Origin: an uncultured Collinsella sp.
Lineage (GTDB): Bacteria; Actinomycetota; Coriobacteriia; Coriobacteriales; Coriobacteriaceae
Assembly (NCBI GenBank): GCA_900552425.1
Contig: URZR01000102.1
Location: 1-6,266, forward strand
Direction of reading: 5' to 3'
Length of the DNA: 6,266 bases
Shown here: in pieces, positions 1 to 5,199 of the stretch
Numbering within the stretch: the stretch's first letter is position 1
Layout of the letters: each line of letters opens with the position of its first letter
The notes under the pieces: model-generated
What the model was told of the DNA's origin: nothing
What the model saw: only the letters and a program-made list of their open reading frames with translations
Database searches by the model: none
Position numbers and translations under genes: made by a program

Positions 1-29
1 AACAACCCGCGGCGCAGCCAGTGTTCGCG

Positions 30-734
30 TTACGGCAAGATATGGAAGCCCAAAGCGGCGATATCCTTGGCAAAGCCGCGGACGGTGTCGAGCGAGATCT
101 CGTACGGGTCGCGACCGATGTTCTTGCGCTTGGCCAGGATGCTGTTGGGCACCGTGATGATCTGGCAACCGCAGGCCTGCGCCTGGTAAATGTTGATGAG
201 CTCGCGCGTGGATGCCCACAGGACCTCGCAGTTGGGCTTGGCGGCAGCCTTCTTGACCGACTCCGTCATAAACGGAATGGGGTCGACGCCGGTATCGGCG
301 ATACGGCCGGCAAAGAGCGAGATGATGGACGGCGTCTCGGCGTCAACGGCCTCGACCATCTCGTCGACCTGCGTAGGCGTAAAGATGGTGGTGACGTTAA
401 CCTTGATGCCATCGGCCGAAAGCTTGCGAACCAGCTCGGCGGTGGACTCACCCTTGGTGGTCACGCACGGAATCTTAACGTAGACGTTCTCGGCCCAGGT
501 AGCGATCTCGCGCGCCTCGACCTCCATGGTCTCGACGTCGTCGGCAAAGACCTCAAACGAGACGGACACATCGGTGATGTGGGCCAGGACCTCCTTGGCA
601 AACGCGCGGTAGTCCGTCACGCCGCCCTTCTTCATAAGGGACGGGTTGGTCGTGAAACCCTGAACGTTGCCGTTCTCGTACATGTCGAGCATGCCCTCGA
701 GGTTTGCACCGTCAGCGAACACCTTGATTGCCAT
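30..734 (-). CDS. Transaldolase-family protein (small TalC/FSA-type aldolase)
   Basis: This 234-aa class I aldolase fits the short transaldolase/fructose-6-phosphate aldolase family (about 215-235 aa), a cytosolic TIM barrel moving dihydroxyacetone units between sugar phosphates in the pentose phosphate pathway. Seen in the sequence: an N-terminal FADGAN with Asp8, the family signature GFTTNPSL at 26-33, the Schiff-base lysine Lys87 in VYVKIP, Arg144 in FAGRI, and Ser175/Arg177 in WASTREL, positions that in relatives bind phosphate. Glu61 (SFEV) and Phe141 (SLFAGR) stand where transaldolase has Glu96/Phe178 and E. coli FSA has Gln59/Tyr131, so I favour transaldolase activity. The start is the ATG at 732-734, because AAAGGA (744-749) lies 9 nt upstream. 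An in-frame ATG 24 nt further upstream (756-758) has no ribosome binding site. It ends in TAA close to the window edge. Its neighbour upstream on the same strand is a sugar-phosphatase-like HAD gene. Confidence 0.93.
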   Translation of the reverse strand: MAIKVFADGANLEGMLDMYENGNVQGFTTNPSLMKKGGVTDYRAFAKEVLAHITDVSVSFEVFADDVETMEVEAREIATWAENVYVKIPCVTTKGESTAELVRKLSADGIKVNVTTIFTPTQVDEMVEAVDAETPSIISLFAGRIADTGVDPIPFMTESVKKAAAKPNCEVLWASTRELINIYQAQACGCQIITVPNSILAKRKNIGRDPYEISLDTVRGFAKDIAALGFHILP

Positions 735-743
735 CTGCCTGAT

Positions 744-749
744 TCCTTT
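744..749 (-). promoter_or_regulatory. Ribosome binding site of the aldolase gene
   Basis: Read on the minus strand this is AAAGGA, followed by 9 nt and then the ATG at 732-734. It decides the start: the alternative upstream ATG at 756-758 lacks any purine-rich element before it. Confidence 0.7.
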
Positions 750-774
750 CGTTTGCATGCGGCCGATAAACTGC

Positions 775-795
775 TAAACACTTTACCTATGTTTA
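775..795. promoter_or_regulatory. Inverted repeat TAAACA-N9-TGTTTA, possible operator
   Basis: The perfect half-sites TAAACA (775-780) and TGTTTA (790-795) are separated by 9 nt, 41 nt upstream of the aldolase start. They overlap a second, wider inverted pair, GATAAAC (765-771) and GTTTATC (791-797). The spacing and position suit a repressor operator for the aldolase gene, but no regulator is encoded in the window and the match to a known operator is not established. I could not find a convincing -35/-10 pair next to it. Confidence 0.35.
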
Positions 796-839
796 TCAAG
801 GCGTGAGCTGCGGGTTTTTATCTTCTCGGCGAACGGTAT

Positions 840-855
840 AAACACCTCAGTGTTT
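840..855. promoter_or_regulatory. Inverted repeat AAACAC-N4-GTGTTT, possible operator or small hairpin
   Basis: A perfect 6-bp inverted repeat around CTCA lies in the spacer between the HAD gene and the aldolase gene. It shares the TAAACAC core with the inverted repeat 60 bp closer to the aldolase, which suggests paired sites for one regulator. It could also fold into a short stem in RNA, but no U-tract follows it on either strand, so it is not a terminator. Confidence 0.3.
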
Positions 856-927
856 GGATTGATAAATCGATTGAGCATGCAAAAGCAGAAAGTCGCAGTT
901 CGAGCAAACGTCAGAACGCGGGATTCA

Positions 928-1755
928 TTAGATGAGGCCGAAATGCTGCATCGCTGTGACGGTACCGTCGTGCGCGACATCGTCGGTCACGTAGTCGGCG
1001 ACCGCCTTGACCTCGGACATGGCGTTGCCCATGGCCACGGCCGTCTCAACGGCAGTGAGCATGCCCAGATCGTTGCCCGAATCGCCAAAGCCAAAGGTGC
1101 GCGCATTTCCCTCGCGGCCCAGATACGCCAGTGCTCGCGCCACGCCCACGCCCTTGTCAATGCCCTTGGGGCTCAGCTCGCGATTCTGACCACCGGTATT
1201 GCACAGCTCAAACTCGCAATCGATAAAGCCGTCATCGTTGGCTACGCGAGCCAAACTGGGCACATTGAGGCATACCTTGCCCACGCGAAGACTGCCGTCG
1301 ACGCGCATCTCCTCGGCGCTGTGCACCACAGAAGTGCCGATCAGAGACGACTGCTCAACACCCGCGGGTTCCAGGGCAAAAGTAGCCACGTTGGTCTCGA
1401 AAAAGGCCTCAATCCCTGCCGCGGCCATACGGCGTGCAAGCTCCTCGATAACGCCCTCGCCAAAGCAGTCCTCGTGTACCACGCGTCCCTCGACCTCGAG
1501 CGTGGCTCCCGCCATGGCAACGATGCCCGCGGGGTCGAGCGCACGCAGGCTATCGGCGATAAGCCACAGGGGGCGGCCCGTGCAGATAAATGCCTTGTGC
1601 CCTGCATCGCGCAGTGCACGGAACGCCTCAACCACCGTCTGCGAGGGACGAACCGCCGAAAAGTCCTTATCGGTCATATCGTCGGGATCGAACGACGTCA
1701 GCGTGCCGTCCACGTCAAAAAAGAGCACGGCAGAATCGGGGCACGCATCAATCAT
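928..1755 (-). CDS. Cof-type HAD-IIB family hydrolase (predicted sugar-phosphate phosphatase)
   Basis: This 275-aa cytosolic protein carries the four HAD phosphatase motifs. Motif I is FFDVDGTL with nucleophile Asp14 and general acid Asp16, motif II is ICTGR with Thr59, motif III is Lys201 in IDKGVG, and motif IV is GFGDSGND with Asp225 and Asp229 for Mg2+. The order and the large segment between motifs II and III (a C2-type cap) fit the Cof/HAD-IIB family, usually 260-290 aa, whose members dephosphorylate sugar phosphates or small phosphorylated cofactors such as FMN or pyridoxal phosphate. The exact substrate cannot be read from the sequence. The start is the ATG at 1753-1755, supported by AAAGGA 6 nt upstream. 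A longer frame beginning at 1791 has no such site. It is divergent from rlmKL and lies 193 bp upstream of the aldolase on the same strand. No terminator is visible after its TAA, so read-through into the aldolase is possible. Confidence 0.9.
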   Translation of the reverse strand: MIDACPDSAVLFFDVDGTLTSFDPDDMTDKDFSAVRPSQTVVEAFRALRDAGHKAFICTGRPLWLIADSLRALDPAGIVAMAGATLEVEGRVVHEDCFGEGVIEELARRMAAAGIEAFFETNVATFALEPAGVEQSSLIGTSVVHSAEEMRVDGSLRVGKVCLNVPSLARVANDDGFIDCEFELCNTGGQNRELSPKGIDKGVGVARALAYLGREGNARTFGFGDSGNDLGMLTAVETAVAMGNAMSEVKAVADYVTDDVAHDGTVTAMQHFGLI

Positions 1756-1761
1756 ATGGGT

Positions 1762-1767
1762 TCCTTT
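1762..1767 (-). promoter_or_regulatory. Ribosome binding site of the HAD hydrolase gene
   Basis: Read on the minus strand this is AAAGGA with a 6-nt spacer to the ATG at 1753-1755. It supports that start over an upstream in-frame ATG at 1789-1791. Confidence 0.7.
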
Positions 1768-1797
1768 CGAGGATAAGGGCAAACGAAGCATCCATCA

Positions 1798-1803
1798 TAT
1801 AAT
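1798..1803 (+). promoter_or_regulatory. Consensus -10 box (TATAAT) of the probable rlmKL promoter
   Basis: A perfect TATAAT lies 27 nt before the rlmKL start codon, in the 75-bp divergent spacer. Transcription would begin near 1810, giving a leader of about 20 nt with room for the ribosome binding site. The hexamer at -35 spacing (AAGGGC, 1775-1780) does not resemble TTGACA, and there is no TGn extension, so the promoter is either weak, activator-dependent or unconventional. The near-palindromic CATATAATG also reads as an AT-rich -10-like stretch on the opposite strand, so it may serve the divergent HAD gene too. Confidence 0.45.
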
Positions 1804-1818
1804 GGAGCGACGCAACCA

Positions 1819-1824
1819 GAGAGG
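1819..1824 (+). promoter_or_regulatory. Ribosome binding site of rlmKL
   Basis: GAGAGG is followed by a 6-nt spacer and the ATG at 1831. It supports that ATG as the start, and the protein then begins with the family-typical FYASC. Confidence 0.65.
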
Positions 1825-1830
1825 TCACCC

Positions 1831-4389
1831 ATGGAATTTTACGCAAGCTGCCCCGAGGGCTTTGAGTCCGCACTCGCCGATGAGCTTAAACGCCTCGGAC
1901 TTTCGCATGTCCGCCGCCTGAAAGGCCGCGCTACATTTGAGGGCGAGCTCGAAGAAGGCTACCGCGCCTGTCTGTGGTCGCGCCTGGCGAGCCGCGTGTT
2001 CGTGGTACTCGGGCGCTTTGAGGCGCAGGATGCCGATGGGCTGTACGACGGCGTTTACGACATCGCTTGGGAGACCATCATCCGCCCCGGCGCCACCATC
2101 GCCATCACCGCCCGCGGCGTGACCGAGCAGCTGCGCAACACGCGCTTCTCGGCCCTGCGCGCCAAGGACGCATTGTGCGACCGCCTGGCCGAGACCACGG
2201 GCCGTCGCGCCGATGTCGACGCCGCCGATCCCGACGTTCACCTGCTGCTTTCGCTGCGTCAGCGCCGCGCGAGCATCAGCCTGGACCTTTCGGGCGACCC
2301 GTTATTCAAGCGCCTGCCACCCGCCGCGACCCGCGCCGGCGAGGGCGCGCACGTGCTGCGCCCCGACTACGCCGCCCTGGTGCTGGCGCAGGTCGGCTGG
2401 ACCGCACTGTGCGAGCGCGAGCTAACGGCCGACGATTATGAGGACGAAGCCCTTCCTACGCTGATCGACGCCTCGTGCGCCGGCGGCGGTCTGTTGTTGG
2501 AGGCCGTGAATATTCTGACCGACCGCGCCCCGGGCGCCGCCCGCGAGCACTGGGGCTTTGAGGGCTGGCAGCTGCACGACGCCGCCCTGTGGGAGCAGCT
2601 GCGTGCCGAGGCGCGCGAGCGCGAGGCGGCAGCGCGCGAGCGCCAGGTGCGCATCGTGGCCGTGGACATCGACCCCGCCGCCCGCAAGACCGCTGAGCGC
2701 ATGGTCAAGTGTGCCGGCTACAAGCGTTTTGTCGACTTTTGCGCTGCCAAGCCCGCCACCGTGTTGGACCATGCAGGCGCTGTCGCCGGCGCCGCCGTGG
2801 TCGCAGACACCACCGAGACCCCGCTTTCGCTCATGCACGACGCCATGACGCTGGTCGGCGAGCTGCGCCGCGCGCCCGAGCTTACCGCCGCGCCGGTCGC
2901 CGCGCTCACCCGCGATGGCCTTATGGCCCGCGCGCTCCATGCCGAGCCCGCGCGCTCCATAGCTGTCATGCCCAATAACGAAGAGGCAACTATTGAGGTT
3001 TGGCCCTCGCTCGACCACGCCGCCGCGGCATTTGAAGCTGCGACCGGCGCAGATGCCGAGGAGCAGACCGCAGACGCCGTGGACGAAGCCGCCAACGCCC
3101 CCATGCCCGAGCCTGCCGCCATGCTCGACCTGGGCGACGGCAAGCCGCTGCCCGTGCTCATCCCCGAGTCCGAGCAGTTCGCCAACCGCCTGCGCAAGAA
3201 CGCACGCCTGCGTCGCAAGTGGGCAAAGCGCGAGGGCGTGAGCTGCTACCGCGTCTACGATGCCGACCTGCCCGACTACTCTGCTGCCATCGACCTGTAC
3301 GAGGGTTGTCCGCAGACGCCGGGCCGCTGGCTCGTCATCGCCGAATACGCCGCGCCCAAGACCATCGACCCCGCGCTGGCCCAGGCCCGCATGCTCGACA
3401 TCTTGGCCATCGCGCCGCGCATCCTAGATGTTCCCGCCGAGCATGTGCACGCCAAGGCCCGCATGCGTTCGCGTGGCGGCTCGCAGTACGGCAAGCAGGG
3501 CGCCGGCAAGGGCGCATCGGGCGAGCGTGCCAACATCGCACGCCGTCGCCTGCCGCTCATCGAAGAGGGCGGGCTTACCTTTGCCGTCAACTTTGACGAT
3601 TACCTGGACGTGGGCATCTTCTTGGACCACCGCGTCACCCGCAACCTGGTGCGCGAGCACGCCAAACAGGCGCGCCGCTTCCTCAACCTGTTCGCCTACA
3701 CCGGCACTGCCACCTGCTACGCGGCAGATGGCGGCGTCGAGGAAACCGTGACGGTCGACCTTTCCAACACCTACCTGGACTGGGCCGAGCGCAACATGCG
3801 CCAGAACGGCTTTGTGGGCCCGCAGCATCACTTTGTGCGCGACGACGTGCTCGCCTGGATTCGCGACCAGCGCCAGACGCGCAACCGCTGGGACCTTATC
3901 TTTGTCGACCCGCCCACGTTCTCGAACTCGTCCAAGATGGGCCGCCGTACCTGGGATGTCCAGCGCGACCATGTTGAGCTTTTGGCCGGCGTATCTCGCC
4001 TGCTCGCACAGGGCGGACATGCCATCTTTAGCTGCAACCTGCGCGGCTTCCGTCCCGAGACGCGCAAGCTCGCACGCGCGGGCGTCGTGCTGGAGGACAT
4101 TACGGCGCAGACCATCCCCGAGGATTTCGCACGCAACCAGAAGGTGCACCACTGCTATATCGTGCGCCGCCTGCCCATCGAGGACGCCATGGCCGAGGTC
4201 GGCTTTAGCGCCGAGGAAATTGCCGAGCGCGTTGAGGAGCTGCGCAGCCCCGAGGCCCGTAAGCCTCGTGCAACGGCGCCCGCGCACGCGCAGGCCGGCA
4301 ACGGCAAGTCCAACTTTGCCGGCAAACCCTCCCCCGCCGGAAAGCCCAAAAAGAAGAAGTTCTACGCCAGCAAGCCCAAGGGCAGATAA
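1831..4389 (+). CDS. rlmKL: RlmKL-type bifunctional 23S rRNA methyltransferase with a degenerate RlmL half
   Basis: This 852-aa homologue of E. coli RlmKL (702 aa) belongs to the enzymes that make m2G2445 (RlmL half) and m7G2069 (RlmK half) in 23S rRNA during 50S assembly. Domains in order: N-terminal FYASCPEG and THUMP region (about 1-155, with LRNTRFSALRAKDAL and LDLSGD), an RlmL-like methyltransferase fold (about 165-395), an Ala/Glu-rich linker (about 397-445), and RlmK (about 447-782). RlmK is intact: NRLRKN, YRVYDADLP, the AdoMet loop NLFAYTGTAT (619-628), the catalytic-type DPPTFSNS (693-700) and the terminal DFARNQKVHHCYIV. A basic tail ends in KPKKKKF. Oddly, in the RlmL half, motif I reads LIDASCAGGG (211-220) instead of the usual DPMCGSGT, and the NPPY motif is replaced near ADTTETP (325-331). 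I infer that m7G2069 activity is kept and that m2G2445 activity is lost or altered. It is monocistronic, divergent from the HAD gene and convergent with kdpE. Confidence 0.93.
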   Translation: MEFYASCPEGFESALADELKRLGLSHVRRLKGRATFEGELEEGYRACLWSRLASRVFVVLGRFEAQDADGLYDGVYDIAWETIIRPGATIAITARGVTEQLRNTRFSALRAKDALCDRLAETTGRRADVDAADPDVHLLLSLRQRRASISLDLSGDPLFKRLPPAATRAGEGAHVLRPDYAALVLAQVGWTALCERELTADDYEDEALPTLIDASCAGGGLLLEAVNILTDRAPGAAREHWGFEGWQLHDAALWEQLRAEAREREAAARERQVRIVAVDIDPAARKTAERMVKCAGYKRFVDFCAAKPATVLDHAGAVAGAAVVADTTETPLSLMHDAMTLVGELRRAPELTAAPVAALTRDGLMARALHAEPARSIAVMPNNEEATIEVWPSLDHAAAAFEAATGADAEEQTADAVDEAANAPMPEPAAMLDLGDGKPLPVLIPESEQFANRLRKNARLRRKWAKREGVSCYRVYDADLPDYSAAIDLYEGCPQTPGRWLVIAEYAAPKTIDPALAQARMLDILAIAPRILDVPAEHVHAKARMRSRGGSQYGKQGAGKGASGERANIARRRLPLIEEGGLTFAVNFDDYLDVGIFLDHRVTRNLVREHAKQARRFLNLFAYTGTATCYAADGGVEETVTVDLSNTYLDWAERNMRQNGFVGPQHHFVRDDVLAWIRDQRQTRNRWDLIFVDPPTFSNSSKMGRRTWDVQRDHVELLAGVSRLLAQGGHAIFSCNLRGFRPETRKLARAGVVLEDITAQTIPEDFARNQKVHHCYIVRRLPIEDAMAEVGFSAEEIAERVEELRSPEARKPRATAPAHAQAGNGKSNFAGKPSPAGKPKKKKFYASKPKGR
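2926..2960. repeat. Short direct repeat, 15 bp at 20-bp period, inside rlmKL
   Basis: GCCCGCGCGCTCCAT occurs at 2926-2940 and again at 2946-2960. The copies are read in different frames (ARALH, then part of EPARSI). It lies in the poorly conserved end of the RlmL-like domain. It could be the trace of a small duplication or chance in GC-rich coding DNA. Confidence 0.5.
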
Positions 4390-4392
4390 CAA

Positions 4393-4457
4393 AGTTGCGG
4401 TGGAATACGGACTTTTGCCTGGAATTAGGTAAATTTAGACCGTATTTCACCGCAACT
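4393..4457. terminator. 65-bp imperfect palindrome between convergent rlmKL and kdpE; probable bidirectional terminator or intergenic repeat
   Basis: The arms are AGTTGCGGTGGAATACGG (4393-4410) and CCGTATTTCACCGCAACT (4440-4457). They pair over 18 positions with one G-U. Inside, TTTGCCT (4414-4420) pairs with AGGTAAA (4427-4433), again with one G-U, around the loop GGAATT. The linking nucleotides can add two more pairs, leaving an A-A mismatch and a three-U bulge. It begins 4 nt after the rlmKL stop and 24 nt after the kdpE stop. On the minus strand the stem is followed by TTTGTTAT, a modest U-tract suited to ending kdpDE. On the plus strand the following CATATTGGG is not U-rich. The core is AT-richer than the flanking genes. 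A terminator is the simplest reading, and a dispersed palindromic repeat is the alternative. Confidence 0.6.
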
Positions 4458-4481
4458 CATATTGGGATGGCGGATGCCGAC

Positions 4482-5195
4482 CTATCCCTGGATGACCAAT
4501 CGGTAACCAATACCCACGCGCGTCTGGATATAGCGCGGATGCGCGGGGTCGGACTCGATCTTCTTGCGCAGCGTGCCCATAAAGACACGCAGGCTCGCTA
4601 GGTCGCTCTTAGTTGCCGTACCCCAAATCTCGTGCAGGATAAACTGGTGCGTCAGTACCTTGTCGGCATTGTGCGCCAGCAGGCACAAAAGCTTGTACTC
4701 GATCGGCGTCAGATGCAGCTCCTCGCCATCCATCGTGGCGATGCCGGCATCAAAGTCGATATGCAGCTCGCCGGTATCGAACGAGCCCTCGGAGGCAACA
4801 CTGCCCGTTTGCGTATACGAAAGGCGCCTGAGCGTCGTGCGAATACGCGCGAGCAGCTCCTCGACCGAAAACGGCTTGGTCAGGTAGTCGTCGGCGCCGG
4901 CATCGAGCGCGCGAATCTTGTCCGCGTCCTCGCTGCGCGCCGAGACCACGATGATCGGCATGCCCGACCATGCACGCACCGACTCCACCACCTTGACGCC
5001 GTCCATATCGGGCAGGCCCAGATCGAGCAGCACGATGCTCGGCGCCTGCGACGAGGCGGCGGCGATGGCGGCGTGAGCGGTCTCCACAGCCATATGGCGC
5101 AAGCCGTGTGCCTCGAGCGCGGCAACGATAAGATTGCGGACGGCGGGATCGTCCTCAACGACCAAGATGAGCGGTTTTACGGCAGAGTTCGGCAC
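4482..5195 (-). CDS. kdpE: KdpE-like response regulator of K+ transport genes (OmpR/PhoB family)
   Basis: This 237-aa cytosolic DNA-binding response regulator (E. coli KdpE is 225 aa) is the partner of the KdpD kinase encoded just upstream. The receiver domain (about 8-122) shows the acidic pair Asp15/Asp16 in VVEDD, the phospho-acceptor Asp58 in LLDLGLPD, Ser85 in VVSARSED and Lys107 in LTKPF. The segment SARSED-DKIRALDAGADDYLTKPF is nearly identical in style to E. coli KdpE. A winged-helix output domain (about 140-234) contains HLTPIEYKLLCLL, KVLTHQFILHEIWG and the terminal GIGYRL. The start is a GTG at 5193-5195, chosen because AAGGAG (5203-5208) lies 7 nt before it and the protein then begins close to the receiver. 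An ATG-initiated frame from 5276 would overlap kdpD by 77 nt and add a sequence unlike a receiver. It is expected to activate kdpFABC when K+ is limiting or turgor drops; those genes are not in the window. Confidence 0.94.
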   Translation of the reverse strand: MPNSAVKPLILVVEDDPAVRNLIVAALEAHGLRHMAVETAHAAIAAASSQAPSIVLLDLGLPDMDGVKVVESVRAWSGMPIIVVSARSEDADKIRALDAGADDYLTKPFSVEELLARIRTTLRRLSYTQTGSVASEGSFDTGELHIDFDAGIATMDGEELHLTPIEYKLLCLLAHNADKVLTHQFILHEIWGTATKSDLASLRVFMGTLRKKIESDPAHPRYIQTRVGIGYRLVIQG

Positions 5196-5199
5196 AGCG

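Noticed and set aside
1..29. Terminator after the aldolase stop codon
   Set aside because: Only 29 bp are available. Short complementary bits exist, but no clear stem plus U-tract can be shown before the edge.
21..806. Open frame of 261 codons on the plus strand antisense to the aldolase gene
   Set aside because: It mirrors the aldolase codons in GC-rich DNA, has no ribosome binding site and shows no recognisable domain. The minus-strand protein matches a known family from end to end.
790..825. Possible intrinsic terminator around the GGGTTTTTATC stretch in the spacer
   Set aside because: The T-run has no stable stem before it on the plus strand and no gene there needs ending. On the minus strand, where the HAD gene ends, the run is A-rich and not terminator-like.
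850..1776. Open frame of 308 codons on the plus strand antisense to the HAD gene
   Set aside because: The composition is rich in His/Arg/Ala as expected for an antisense shadow, with no motifs. The minus-strand HAD protein has all four catalytic motifs.
1831..3020. A frameshift or broken gene in the RlmL half
   Set aside because: The frame is open without stops, the THUMP motifs before and the TDRAPG/WGFEGW motifs after motif I are in one frame, and codon use stays uniform. Motif loss, not gene breakage, fits better.
3424..4392. Open frame of 322 codons antisense to the 3' part of rlmKL
   Set aside because: The opposite strand encodes the well-conserved RlmK domain. The frame lacks a start signal and has low-complexity Gly/Val/Ala composition.
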